A DNA stretch of 64,000 nt from Myrica gale (lineage: Eukaryota; Streptophyta; Magnoliopsida; Fagales; Myricaceae), in NCBI GenBank assembly GCA_963930655.1, contig OZ005603.1, positions 12,175,001-12,239,000 on the forward strand, given 5' to 3'. The position numbers were made by a program, and so were the translations under genes. Below the pieces are notes generated by a model. It was not told where the DNA came from. It saw nothing but the letters and a program-made list of their open reading frames with translations, and ran no database searches. Shown here piece by piece: positions 1 to 12,664 of this stretch (positions within the stretch are counted from its first letter, which is position 1; each line of letters begins with the position of its first letter).

Positions 1-441
1 ACTTTTTCAAATCCCATTTAATCCTTCTTTCAATTAGCTAGGAGATCAAATTCCTATTTTGAAGTTAGTTTGGTAGATTGGTTCAGTAACCCTCTGGTTT
101 TTGTGTCCTATTTCCATTTCCTGTTATAAACTGTGTTAATTTGACTTCTATTGTGTTATGAGACACACTTCAGTTCTCATTGCTATGTATTTTTCAATAC
201 CAAACATTCTTATTCATCCAAGCAAGAATACATTAAGTGCCATAGCAAGGAAACAAGAAGTGAGAGAGCCAGTTCAAAAAATTCATTTGACACTATTGAT
301 TTATTTCTTTTAAGCATTTTCACTTTGTTACTAAATTTCGTAGTAGTAATTACTAATCAAAAATCCCTAAATGTAATATCCCAGCTAGCATCTCGTGGAT
401 AAGTCTCTGTGTCTGCACTCTTGCAAGTAGAAGTAACATAC

Positions 442-3400
442 CTGTCTTGATAACTTTCTGATTTCTTGGTTGAGAATTACACTAAAGAGATGCATATCTT
501 CATGGTTTCTCCTGTTAATAGGGCAAAATTATTTGTCAGCATTGTAGTATTTCATCGGCGTGCAAAGGTTTATCTTGAAAATAATGAGGTAACAAAACCT
601 ATTCATGAACTTCAATTCAATCTCGTCTGCTGCACCAAATATGTCCTTACGAAAAAGCCTACGAAAACAAATAAAACATTAAAGCAGTGCATAAAATTGA
701 AAGACAACATGTAGAAAGCTCATAGTAACATATTTTAATAGTGACACAATCTGAAACATTAACTCATTTTATGTGTCTACCCCTACGCGAGTCAACAATA
801 AGTATACAAGTCTGTGCGCGCATGAGTGTAGATAAGATATAGAACAAAAATACATTCGATAGAGAGAGAGAGAGAGTGTGCGCTTTTGGGTTATGAAAAT
901 ACAATTGCACAAGTTTTATAAAAATGATTGCTTCTAATCCATGAAGACATGTCACAAACGTCCTATCTGAGAACAGAAAAGAAGATGAACATTGATTTAA
1001 GAATCAAGTTGTTTGAGAGATGCAGGACCGGCCAATTGTCAAGAGACAGATGGCATGGATTTCCTTTCGTACAAGATATTGTGCCCTAATTTGTTTTTCT
1101 TTGTAGAGTATGCTAGGTTTGTTTGTTTTTTTTTTTGCCGTTCAATAAGGCAAAGAAAAATTGAAATAAATAAGGGGTCAATGAGAAGAATGTAATGCTT
1201 ATGGATCCCTGAGAACCTGCAGCCATTGGCGTCAGTTATTGCGTTTTGAGTTGTATCGTTACCATAGCAGTTCCAGGCCAAGGAAAAAAAATCTTTTAAA
1301 TAAGATGAAAGGTGAAAACAAGAAGATGGCCAGAAAAACCTTGGGTAATATAAACAATTTGGCTTCATTCTGGAAGCATTTAAGTACTTCTTGATAATCA
1401 ACAGACAGCAGCCTTAGATGAAACTATAATTCAAAATGTCGATTACTTTTGTCACACGTCATTCACTCATGTCATGTGAGATGTGTGCGACTGTATAGCT
1501 AGAAAGTAAAGGGGAACAAAATTCAGACTTTCACACACCTCACAAGATGTCGAAGCACTAAAATGTTACATAGAAAGATCTACATCAATGTCCATGCATC
1601 ATGGCTGAAATACACAGGCTTCTGCAGCTTTCCTATATATCAGTTATTCGTGTAGTCATTACCTATCATCCCATCGAGAAAGGCGGCAAACTAGATGTGC
1701 AATGACTTCATGCACTGTTCTTGGTACATTGTAACCTCCAGTAGAAAGAAGCTCCTATCCAAAAGCACAGCACAAACTCTAAAAGAGTGAAATGTAGTAA
1801 AAAGTTACGTAATGTGCATTTTTTTTATCATGGATGATCATCAAATCTCAATGAGAAGGGCCAAACAGAAAAAATCAATTTGAGGTGATATGTCAATTGG
1901 GGATCTTGTGGAAACGTAGTAGAAATTGTTAGTGATAAAATATTAGCTTTGAGGCCTCCAGGAGAAATCCATCCCCTCTGTCATACCATAAGGCTCGAGA
2001 GAAAAGATCTGTTTCTAAGCATGACCAACCTGAACTTCTGTGATACCCAATACATTTACTCTGGAAACATTTCCTTTAATGTGCAATGCCGTTATTAGGA
2101 AATTTTGTGCTTGCCAAGACCGAAGTACAATGGGGATGTCATCCTCATCAACAAAAGGATCACCAACTGATTGTCCCAAGAGTTCGAATAACAGCCCTCC
2201 AGCAACCCTAACTGGGACCTGAATAATAGTAAAAAGCATGACAAAGAATTTTATACCATAAGAGCCCATAAAAAAGGGCATTCGTTGACTTTTCAAACAC
2301 TATCATCTTCCAGTTTATTCGCTTCATTCCAACTATGAAACACTCGAAAAAATAACTGATAGAGGCGAAGGTACAGATGTTGATCCAGACCCTTCTAAAA
2401 GCAATTCAAACAAAATGTGAAGTTGTGAAAGAGAGGTCCATGTGATGTTAAGCAAGAGGTGGCAGGCTACATCACAGCAGAATAAAAGCACTTATAGCAC
2501 CATGCCAACCCACGTCCAGCATCACATCACATCACATCACATCATCTGTCTCCTTTTTAGTGCCTTCAATGTGTAAGACTATTCAAACATACAACACGAG
2601 CCAGACCTACACATCTAAGCACATAGAACACAAGCTGTGATTTGTATGCTCTCCCTCCTTCCTTCATCATTGTAACAGTATCAGATCTCATAATCGGTTA
2701 TTTGAGCAGCAAACTTGATAGTCAAGAACCCAATTTATATAATTTTTTTATTTACAAGTTAAACTTTATTAAATAAAATAAAGATGACAGTACAGGAGAA
2801 TATACAGACAGCACCTAAAGCATACAAGCTAAAAAACTGAGAAAATCCGGAAAACCCACAAAAGGACCCCCAAAAACTGAATTAGCCCACAAAAACAGAG
2901 AATGCAACATAGACCCCCCAAACTAGCCATAGACGAGGCCCCGTCCTCAAAACATCTAACATTCCTCTCCCTCCACAAACTCCACTAAATGCAAGTCGGA
3001 ATCATCTTCCAAATAGCCACGGCGACCGGATCCTTGAACTTCCTCCTCCAACAATACAACACGTCCACCACCCTAGTAGGCATTACCCACACATAGTTTA
3101 GAATGCCCAGCACATGTACCCACAATCCTCTAGCCACTGAACAAGGAAGAAGGATATGGTCAACTGATTCTCTGTCACTCTTACACAAATAGCACCACTC
3201 AGTAAAGTAGATGCCGCTCCTCCTCAAGTTGTCAATGGTCAGAATTTTCCCGTGAGTAGCCTCTAAAACAAAGAAAGCTACTTTTGGGGGACCAAGCTCC
3301 TCCAACACTGGGGCCAAGGAAAATCTGCACTAGTTCTCTTCATAAGTAAAACATATTGATTTAACTGAGAAAACTCCACTCTTAGAACTCATCCAAAACA

Positions 3401-6400
3401 ATTTATCCCCACCCCTCCTCTCTTTATTTTCGAATAAAGTAAGGAATAAAACATTGAATAAACCTCCATCTCCCAATCATTGATCGTTCTAACAAAGTGG
3501 ACGTCCCAAACTACCACTCCGGACCTCACCTCCACGCAATCAGCCACCCAAGCATCCTTACATCGAGCAAGAGCGTACAACTGAGGAAACTGCAGCCTCA
3601 ACGGACTCTCCCCACACCACTTGTCATGCCATAACTGAATTTTGGAGCCACTCCCAACCACAAACCTGATATTGTCTCTAAAAAAATCTCACCCTCTGCT
3701 GATGTGTTTCCATAAGCTGACCCCATATAAGCCTTGAGACACCAAGGTGCTCCAACCACCCACCTCACAACCATACTTTTTTGTGATAACTGTCTTCCAT
3801 AGACTATCACCTTCAGAAGAGAAACGCCAAAGCCATTTTCCCAACAAAGTTTGGTTAAACAAGGAAAGCCTTCTTAGACCAAGCCCCCCCATCACCTATA
3901 GGGGTACAAACTCTATCCCACCTAACAAGGTGGAACCTATGTTCATCACCACCGCTTCCTCACAAAAAATCACTTTGAAGCTTCTCTAACCTCTTAGGCC
4001 AATTTTCCAATTTTCATGATTCAAACTCAATTTCAGACTCCCGTTAAAATTCTGCACAATGATAATGCCACAGAATATTTCAATTCTATCTTGAGAGATT
4101 ATCTTCTCAGGCATGGAATTATTCTCAGAGTTCTTGCGTCGACACCCCGCAACAAAATGAGGTTGCCGAACGCAAAAATAGACACATCCTTGAAGTTGCG
4201 TGTCCCTTATTATTTACCATGACTATGCCAAACATGTTCTGGGGAGATGCCATTTTAACCTCGACCTACCTTATCAACAGAATGTCGAGTCGTGTTCTCT
4301 CTTTTGCCACACCTCTCCAAAAATTTCAGGAACATTTCCCTACCTCTCGTCTTACCTCAAGTCTCCCTCTCAGAGTTTTCGGCTGTACTGCCTTTGTCCA
4401 TGTTCATTCCCATAATCGTAACAAATTAGATCCTCGAGCTATTAAGTGCGTTTTCATAGGGTACGCTCTACTCAAAAAGGGTATAAATGTTATGATCCCT
4501 CCAACAAAAGAGTCTTTGTCAGTCTTGATGTTACATTCTTTGAAACCACCTCCTACTTTCAAAAGTCTTCTCTTCAGGGGGAGCAGTTGAGTGGCAAAGC
4601 TCAGTTTTTGAACTTCGATCTCTCTCCTCCTGAGCCTATCCTCACCATTAATCCTGCCATAAACACCGAATCTGTCAAATCTCATTTGAATATGCCATTT
4701 CCAGACGAACACTTGACTTCAGGGGGAGATGTGGAAAAACAAAATGACAAAAAGATACTGGTTTATTCACGAAAGCCAAAATCAAAGGAAATAAAGAATT
4801 TCATACCTAAAGCACCACAAGAGTTGGAACTGGTAATAGTTCCAAGTGAGTCTCCTCCTACATCTGGTGAGCCTGCCTCCTCTGCTATTGACTTACCCAC
4901 TGCCTTTAGAAAGCAACCTCGGTCATGTACGCTCCATCCCCTCTCTAAATTTATGTCTTATAATGTTCTACCTACAGAATTTCGTGCTTTTACTTCTAAC
5001 TTTGACAGTACAGAAATTCCAAAAGACATTCAGGAGGCCCTCCTTGAAAATTCCCCAATGGAAAGAGACAGTAACGGAAGAAATGAGGGGGCCTTGGAAA
5101 AAAATGAAACTTGAGAAGTAATGGACTTACCAAGAGGAAAGAAACCCGTTGGTTGCAAATGAGTCTTCACTTTGAAGTATAAAGCAGATGAAACTATAGA
5201 AAGGTACAAAGTCCACCTTGTTGCTAAAGGATATACACAGACCCAAGGTATTGACTACATAGAGACTTTTGCACCTGTGGCAAAGCTAAACACAATTCGG
5301 GTCCTCTTTTCAGTAGCAGCCAACTTAGATTGGTACCTTCAACAACTTGAAATTAAGAATGCATTCTTGAATGGAGAATTAGAAGAAGAAGTTTTCATGA
5401 CAATGCCACCAGGGTTTCGTAGAACTGGAGAAGAAGAACAAGTGTGAAGACTCAATAAGTCTCTGTATGGCCTCAAACAATCACCAAGAGCATGGTTCGA
5501 TAGGTTTGCCAAGGTGGTAAAAGGTCAAGGATATCAGCAAGGGCAATCAGATCACACAATGTTTTTTCGACAATCTGAAGATGGGGAGGAAAACAATTAT
5601 GATTGTATATGTTGATGACATAATCCTAACTGGAGATAATATAGAGGAAAAGGAGAGAGTGAAGAAAATGTTAGCCACTGAATTTGAAGTAAAAGACCTA
5701 GGACAAATGCGATACTTCTTGGGGATGGAAGTTGCGAGATCAAAAAGGGGCATTAGTGTATCTCAACGGAAGTACATTCTTGATCTTCTAACCGAGACCG
5801 GTATGCTTGGATGCAAACCAAGTAACACTCTCATAGAAGCTGGAAAAAGAACGGAGGACGTTGGAAGCCCAGTTGAGAGAGACAGATACCAGAGACTGGT
5901 TGGCAAGCTTATCTACTTGTCACACACTAGACCTGACATTGCATTTGCAGTTAGCGTGGCAAGCCAACACATGCATTCACCAAAAGAAACTCATCTAGAA
6001 GCATTATACAAGATTCTCAGATACCTCAAAGGGTCCTTGGGTAAAGGGCTATTCTTCAAAAAGTGTGAAAGCAAAGGAGTGGAGATCTTCATAGATGCTG
6101 ATTGGGCAGGATCAACAGAATATAGACGGTCGACCACTGGATATTGCACCTTCGTATGGGGCAACTTGGTGACGTGGAGAAGCAAGAAACAAAATGTTGT
6201 GGCTAGAAGTAGTGGGGAAGCTGAGTTCAGAGTAGTTGCACAGGGGATGTGTGAAGGGCTATGGTTAAAGAAAATCTTAGAAGAACTACATGTCGGAATA
6301 AAACTACAGATTAAACTCTACTGTGATAAAAAAACAGCCATCAACATTTCCCTCAACTCAATTCAACATGACCAAACCAAACACATATAGGTAAACAGAC

Positions 6401-9400
6401 ATTTCATCAAAGAAAAAGTTGAAGCCGGAATCATTTGTATGACATATGTCCCTACAAAAGAACAAAAGATGTCTTTACAAAAGGATTATCTCGGCAAAAT
6501 TTTGAGGATTTTATCGGCAAGTTGGAAATGATCAATATTTATGATCCAACTTGAGGGGGAGTGTAGAAATCCCGAGTATCATGAAATCACGAATGTTATG
6601 GAGGACCTCGAATGTTATTGAGGGAATCCGAGAATCATGGAATGAATATAATATCCTGGGTAATATGGGGTAATTAAGTAAGGCAATATTTGGAGATATT
6701 CGGTACTTGATTTGGGCTGATTTCCAGAGATTTATTCCTTATGTACATTCCTCTCTATGATGCTATAAATAGAGATGCACACCTGTATCGTTGATTCATT
6801 TGAGCAATATACAGAAAGGTTATTCTTCTTTTATTCCTTCAGACCACTCCACAAACTCCTAATCACACCCCCAGACATAACAACCATCTTGGTTTCTTGA
6901 AGACAAACCAAGTTCGGTTTCCAACCCAGTAACAAATTTCTCACTCCTCTACACTTCGAACTATCATTCAACCCCCTTACATTCCAACTAATAATTCTTG
7001 GCGTCATTTAAACACCACCATGGCCCTCCCCTCACTTCTTGGCAAAGAGGCTCATCAAATATTTCTTGTACCCTTCACAGGACAATCCAACCATATGTCT
7101 GAATGAGGACACCATTTCCAACCACCACCCCGAAGCCCCACTACTAAGACTTTCAAAACTTCCATCTTCTGGACAACAAACAGCCAAAGGGTCAACACTC
7201 AACTCCGAATCCTCAACTGTCACCAAGGCCAACTCACCTTTACCCACACCCCCTAAATCAGAAGGACTCTCCACACTCACAACTTCAACCAAAGGGTCTA
7301 CACCCAACATAACATCCTGGCCGAAAGCAAGACAGTCCCCACCAACATCATTAGCCAGTCCATCCCTTCCAAAAGAGCCACCTGACACACTTGCCAGCTC
7401 CAAATGGCCATCCCGCAGCTCCCATCTTCACTTCTCAGCTCCACAGTAAGGCCGAAAGCCTCAGCCTTCCCCCCACCAGGACCATTCACCTTTACCCCCT
7501 CAAAAAGGGCAACCGAAGGGCCAACTAACTCCTCAGAACCCCCAACATCATATTCCGACAAAGAACCAGCTGTTTCGACGCCCAGGAGAGAAAAACCCAA
7601 CATCGGCTCCGGCACCAGAGTGACCTCCCGGCAGTCGCCGCTCTCCACAGAAGGCATCGGCGAGGGAGCTACCACCGGCGACTAGTGGTGGGCACCACCA
7701 GCCAAGCCTCTAGGCGCCGCGACAGCTTCTTCGATATGAAGATCCACGTCTCCAACATGATCCCCCTCAGACCTGAGAGAGCCCAATCCATCTCCTTCAC
7801 ACTGGGCCCCCGACGGTGAGGAGAAAAGCTTTGGGCCAACCAAATCTGGCCTATTCGGAATTAAGCCCGGAATGCCTGACAACCTTAAATGAGCCTGGGG
7901 TTGAATTAACTCCCCCACTCCAGAAATTGAGGCCACTAGGCCCGGCCCATCCTTACCCCCTAGAAGCTCAATTTAAGGACCAGAAGAGTCCAAATGCACA
8001 CGAGGCAGCCCATTATCCCTCCCCAAAACTTCAAATAACTCGTCAAGCTCTGCTCTAATCCCCAACAATTTTTTTTCTCCAAAGTCTTGCCTCTTGGAAA
8101 ATGAAACGTCATCCTCCAGTTTAGCATGCGTAACAATAGGCGATCATTTCTTCTTCCACACGCCACCACCATCCTTTCCGACACCATTCATCTCCATAAC
8201 ACTTCCCCCTGGCTCCACCCCCCCCCCCCACATTGCCTTTCTTCGACAAATGAGACCTCCTTATGAACTCCAAAACCAGACACAGAAAAAACTCCCCTCT
8301 TAAGCTGACTAAGGTGAGAGAACATCTCCTGAAATACTCCAGCCATCTCCTTCCAACCTGATCCCCTTACCTTTCGGGATCATCACCACCCCTTTTCTAC
8401 GTCCCCCACTGTATTATGCAATGACCACATATCTCCCTGCTTTGTTACTGCATCTTTGCGCCAAGAAACCCTGAGAAGCCTCGTTAAATTTAACATAGAA
8501 CTCCTTTTGACCATCAGCCATATACAACCTACTAGCCAAGTTCACCATCCAAACAACTTCATACCTACCGATGAAAATGGAACTTAACGCTTTCCGGCTC
8601 CATTCCGAAAACTTAATGACACCATTGCCCAAAACAACAACCTCAAACTCCTTAGCTTTGACACTAAAACTACGGGAAAAAGACATTGGGAGCAACTAAC
8701 AGAACTAAGAATAACACTCTACCGGAAGAAAGCTATCCGAAAGATCAACCACAAAGCTATCCGAAAGATCAACCACACAACCCAAATTAGCAAACTGATT
8801 GTCATATGTGTATGTGATACAAGTATAAATTAGTGACTCAGAAGAGGAAAGTATATCATAAGGCCAACATGATAGGGTACCTCACTGTTTGAATGATTGG
8901 ACAGGCTCTTGAAGGGAGATATTTAAAGACTACCAGGGCTTATAAATCCGTTTATTCTCCCTTATGCCCCTAAGCATTGTTGTTACCAAGTTCACCCAAT
9001 ACAATTGTAACACCCCAAGGAAGTGTGAGCCACATCTAGGCATTAACTCCAAAATGACTAGTCTAGTTTTCTCTTGAAATTCCTTTGAATCATATAAGAT
9101 CAGTTCTACCTAAGAATGATCCAATGTGGCACTTGAATGTTAAACCACTTATTTTTCATCTTTCTCCTTTACCCCTCCGTTGAGGGACTTCAGGTATAAC
9201 AATCTCCAAAATGACTAATCAAAGTTCTTTTGAAACTCCTAGTCATTATAAGGCCTAGCTCTACCTAATAAGGGTCAGTGTGAGATTTGACTCTCATACC
9301 ACTCCCTTTTCATTGTTTTTCCTTCCACTCCATGTGGTAATAAGGGATAAGAGGTAGGATGGAAAACTAATGTAGCAAGCATATACTTACCAAAGTGAGC

Positions 9401-10834
9401 TAGCTCTAGTTCAAACAACATTTCCTTCCTTGTAGGAATTGGATGTAGGTTGAAATATTGGGCTCAAGACCCCTTGGTTTTGTGTGAAACATAAGAACAA
9501 AAAGAAAATAAATGAAAACTTGTCAAAAATTAAAGAGCAAGGTAACAACAAGGAGAAATCTGTAAACTATAGGGCGTTGCTCTACAGGTTTCCATCACAA
9601 AGCCCCACATTTAGAACTTTACCTAGAACATAAAGAATCTTAGATTGCAAAATAAAAATCCCCGGTTAAGACCAAGATAGAAAATTCATTGATCACATTA
9701 CTGATAATGATGGGCTTCAAGTCACTGTGTTAGAGAAATATAATTCAAATGATAAAATCTTCCTCTTCCTATCAACTTAAGCTTTTTGAATAAGTGGTAG
9801 ATTTACATGGTATCAGAGCCAAGATCCTGAGTTCGAGATATGACTCCACACTACATCCTAATTTCAATTAAATATTGCACGTGTTGGGCCTTTCAATTAA
9901 AGAAAATTTCGGCCCACACGTGAGGGGAGTGTTAAAGAAATATAATTCAAATAATAAAAATCTTCCTCTTCCTATCAACTTAAGCTTTTGAGATAAATGG
10001 TAGATTCACACACACTGATCAATTCCTACATGCTACTATTGATATATGTTGCATGGTTCTTGAAATTAATTATACAATTAAAATTGGAAATTTCAGATAC
10101 TTATAAAAGAAAACTACCTCATACAGAAGGTATTTCATCCTCTCGCTAATTAGGCGACTTTCATCTCTTAGGGCTAAACTTACAGCAGGATGTAACAGCT
10201 GAGCACTGCTAAGCCATGCCTGAACAGAGGGGTGACCTGCAAGCACATGGCACCACCATATGGGCCCTGCCGGACGCTCCCAATAGGGAGCTGCTAGATC
10301 TGCCACAGTAAGGTCAGCTTCAGGAACCATGCTCTCAAACTGCTGCAAGGTAAATTCAGCATCCCCTTGCACATTTCTCACGAGCTCTGAAATTCTAGCC
10401 CAGCCAATTGGTACCCAATAACTATCCTGAAGTCTTTCCATACCATGAAGTGAGTTTGATTGATGAAACTGGCTATATTGGTAGTCAACCAAAGATGAGG
10501 TCTCACTGCTCCTGAAATCATCTGAGGGTGAAAGCTCTGCTAATTTGTTCCTATCTAGTCTTGGCGAAGGAGCCTCAGCTTGTCCTTTTGCAAGCACGTG
10601 CATCTTTGAATCGCCACCATCCACTTGCTGTCGGGATGAGATTTTTGAACCAAGTCTTTTTGGTTTTTTCCGGCTCCAAATGAATTCAAAAGCACAAATG
10701 AGTCCATCTGTCCAAAGATCATTTCGCGGAGTGTCATCTTTATAAGAATAGTGTTTATGGCTATCTGGTTTCTTCAATTTATTGCCTTGCGAAGTAGAAA
10801 TGTTGTCACCTATGTTACTCTTTTTTTGTTCCAT
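442..10834 (-). CDS. CorA-like magnesium transporter family protein, N-terminal part (3' end outside window)
   Basis: Coding exons, in transcript order: 10834-10118, 2218-2030, 1754-1663, 658-599 and 511-442. All have GT-AG borders and compatible phases and give about 376 residues. The next exon should lie left of base 1. The start ATG at 10834 sits directly after a splice acceptor, so exon 1 is non-coding. Recognisable stretches are PYWERPAGPIWWCHVLAGHP, LRDESRLISERMKYLLYE, then VAGGLLFELLGQSVGDPFVD, IVLRSWQAQNFLITALH, HEVIAHL, LFRKDIFGAADEIELKF and ILNQEIRKLSRQ. These match, from memory, a plant family annotated as magnesium transporter CorA-like. The membrane helices and GMN-type motif of CorA would be in the missing C-terminal part, so transport is inferred from family only. 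The 7.9-kb intron (2219-10117) is filled with a LINE, a copia fragment and a TRIM. No stop or frameshift is seen in the visible exons. Confidence 0.75.
4003..6841 (+). mobile_element. Ty1/copia retrotransposon, 5'-truncated, with 3' LTR
   Basis: Plus-strand remnants run from the middle of integrase (HNDNATEYFNS near 4055), through reverse transcriptase (IKNAFLNGELEEEVFM near 5360; YVDDIILTGD near 5610) and RNase H (DADWAGS near 6100). A polypurine tract (TTGAGGGGGAG, 6551-6561) precedes a 3' LTR at 6562-6841 that starts TGTAG and ends TTCA. Gag, protease, the front of integrase and the 5' LTR are absent. In-frame stops and frameshifts, for example after 5105 and 5445, make it non-functional. 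Both ends abut LINE sequence: the LINE endonuclease on the right and the LINE RT C-terminus on the left. Confidence 0.9.
6562..6841 (+). repeat. 3' LTR of the truncated copia element
   Basis: It begins TGTAGAAATCCCGAG directly after a polypurine tract and ends CCTTCA at the point where LINE sequence resumes. It is 280 bp with TG...CA ends. A TATA-like CTATAAATAG lies inside at about 6763. No partner LTR exists in the window. Confidence 0.75.
8729..8776 (-). repeat. 24-bp unit repeated twice in the LINE 5' leader
   Basis: Two perfect adjacent copies (8729-8752 and 8753-8776) share the core GCTATCCGAAAGATCAACC. They sit upstream of the LINE ORF1 start, where plant L1 elements may carry promoter repeats. 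That role is inference. Confidence 0.6.
9728..10012. mobile_element. TRIM (terminal-repeat retrotransposon in miniature)
   Basis: Two near-identical ~80-bp terminal repeats (9728-9807 and 9930-10012), both starting TGTTA and ending ACA, enclose only about 120 bp. Directly after the left repeat is TGGTATCAGAGCC (9808-9820), the primer-binding site complementary to initiator tRNA-Met. Directly before the right repeat is a purine tract, GAGGGGAG. The 5-bp duplication CACTG flanks it (9723-9727 and 10013-10017). No coding capacity. It lies in the big intron of the CorA-like gene, about 105 bp from the splice donor at 10118. Confidence 0.88.
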
Positions 10835-11164
10835 CTACGCAGATATATAAAATGAATCATCAGATAACATTCTGAAAATTTCAACATTCAGTGGATGGGA
10901 AAGAGAGAATATACAAGTAGTTTCTTCATCTGCTCAATACACAAAGTAAGGATCAAAGGCATCTATTTTTTAAGAAGCTCAACTAAGGCTAGCTTTTGAA
11001 GAGGCCCTTGTTGACAAGCAGAGAATGTAAATTTGGTATTGTAGGTTGTGCAACTTTTAAAGGTCAGGAGGAAGAACGCCATCCCAATTTAATGTTACAA
11101 AGCTCTTGTGGGAAACAAAAGTTGAACAAATGAAAGATACTTTGCCATTTGAACAAAAATAAAA

Positions 11165-11609
11165 GGGAAAAGTACTGAAACAGTCCCTGTGGTTTCACGT
11201 TTTGACAAAATAGTCCCTGTGGTTTCAAGTTGAACGCGTTAGTCCCTGTGGTCAGCAAGTTGTTGCAATGCAGTCCCTCCGTCAACCCACTTAACGGTCA
11301 AAGCTGCCGGGAGGACCTTTTTGTTACATGATGCATACCTCAGGGACCAATTTGTCAAAAGGTGATACCACAGGGACCTAAATTAGTCCCTGTGGTATAA
11401 CCTTTTGACAAATTGGTCCCTGAGGTATGCATCATGTAACAAAAAGGTCCTCCCGGTAGTTTTGACCGTTAAGTGGGTTGACAGAAATCTAACGGGAGGA
11501 CCTTTTTGTTACATGATGCTTACCCCAGGGACTAATGTGTTCAAGTTGAAACCACAGGGACCAATTTGTCAAAACATGAAACCACAGGGACTGTTTATGT
11601 ACTTTACCC
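11165..11609. mobile_element. Non-autonomous MULE-like element with long terminal inverted repeats
   Basis: The left end reads GGGAAAAGTAC then AAACAGTCCCTGTGGTTTCA. The right end, reverse-complemented, reads GGGTAAAGTAC then AAACAGTCCCTGTGGTTTCA. The inverted similarity continues inward for over 80 bp. An exact 9-bp direct repeat, AAAATAAAA, flanks it (11156-11164 and 11610-11618), the length typical of Mutator-like elements, although it is low-complexity. Inside, the motif AGTCCCTGTGGT recurs in both orientations and a second inverted pair around 11310-11470 makes a nested palindrome. It sits in the leader intron of the CorA-like gene. Confidence 0.75.
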
Positions 11610-12242
11610 AAAATAAAAAAAACCCTTTCGCTCCCTCAGGGCTGCTTATTGGCACGACCACCATTTAATTTACATAAAATAGACTACGACTAGAAACATA
11701 ACTCCCAGGACTTAAAATCGTCAAGGGAGACATAGAATAGAAGCAAGGTCCTTAATTACGCAAACTTGGTACACAATTTTGAACCATTTCCGTAATTCTA
11801 GCCGCTATTGTATTAGATCAAGTTCTCAATTTTCTCTTAAGTCTCCTTTGACACATTTATTCTCATCACAAGTTTATCCGCCAACAATTATTATAAAAGC
11901 GCAACAAATGATTAAAGCCGACACATATCAATATCTGAGGACATATTAGAGTCACTTAAGTATGCGAATCATCCAAGCCAATACCTCTCAATAGCTGAGA
12001 AAATAAAAGCAGCCAGCCAAGGATGATACCTCAGTACTCAATGTGGCGTAATAAACAGGAGAAAGGCGTAATCAGCCTTCGAACCTGAGAGAAAGCGTCC
12101 TAAAGGAAAAACAACGACTGCAATGAGAAGTAACGAACAACGAAAAAATAATTCTAAATAACAAAAAAGAAAAAGATAACTAGAAAGCTCTGGGATGAAC
12201 AAGAGATAGTGAGACTATGTGCGAAACAGGAAAAGAGATTAC

Positions 12243-12330
12243 CAGACGATGAAGGTGCTGAGTGCAGGAGAGAGCGAATGGCTTTCCACAGAGAGGGAGA
12301 GATAGAGAGAGAGTGTAGATCAGTAGATGT
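12243..12330 (-). other. Probable 5'-UTR exon of the CorA-like gene
   Basis: On the minus strand the sequence leading to 12243 ends in CATCGTCTG followed by GTAATC, a good splice donor. The exon has no ATG and is pyrimidine-rich, as plant leaders often are. It would pair with the acceptor immediately before the ATG at 10834, leaving a 1.4-kb leader intron that holds a MULE-like element. The upstream limit (about 12330) is a guess. Confidence 0.4.
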
Positions 12331-12664
12331 TACGCTGGGGGAAGATCAGTACGACGTGTAAAGTTCCTAACATGGACCGAGGGGACAGAGTAGTAAATGG
12401 CGGGAGCAGCATCCAGTGTTCGTTGATGTCACGCGCTAGTGCATACGCAGTGGCCAGAGAGACACGTAAGACGTCCGGCAACAAGCTAATATGCTGATAA
12501 AGGTTGTAACAGCGCTTAGTTCCTTAGTGTCAGTGGGACGTCGTCGTTTCAAGTGAGTTTTGTCTTTTCAGGGGTGTGAGCTCCTATTCAGTGAAAGTTA
12601 CTGCCATTGCTGTGATGGCTGACGACCGTTCAGCTTTTTTTTCGGTGTATGTATGTATTAACAT

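Larger units (their letters stand above)
2738..8778 (-). mobile_element. Full-length L1-type LINE, decayed, with internal replacement by copia DNA
   Basis: Reading the minus strand from 8778: ORF1 begins near 8695 (DUF4283-like text with EFEVVVLGNGVIKFSEW) and continues in broken frames to about 7030. The endonuclease start of ORF2 follows (IISWNVRGLN then LVCLQETK, about 7010-6880). The element then stops at 6842 and resumes at about 4002 in the C-terminal reverse-transcriptase region (GGLGLRRLSLFNQTLLGKWL). It continues through the zinc-finger RT tail (WCYLCKSDRESVDHILLPC) to an A-rich end at 2740-2750. Near-identical 11-bp repeats (AACCCAATTTA at 2727-2737, AACCCAAATTA at 779-789 of the 8-kb block, i.e. 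8779-8789) look like the target-site duplication. Many stops and frameshifts make it inactive. It lies in the CorA-like gene's large intron, in the same orientation as the gene. Confidence 0.85.

Noticed and set aside
2519..2545. ATCAC pentanucleotide run considered as a CRISPR-like or telomeric repeat
   Set aside because: It is a simple microsatellite without spacers in a plant intron.
7039..8303. Plus-strand Ser/Pro-rich frames
   Set aside because: They are antisense to LINE ORF1 and no domain is present.
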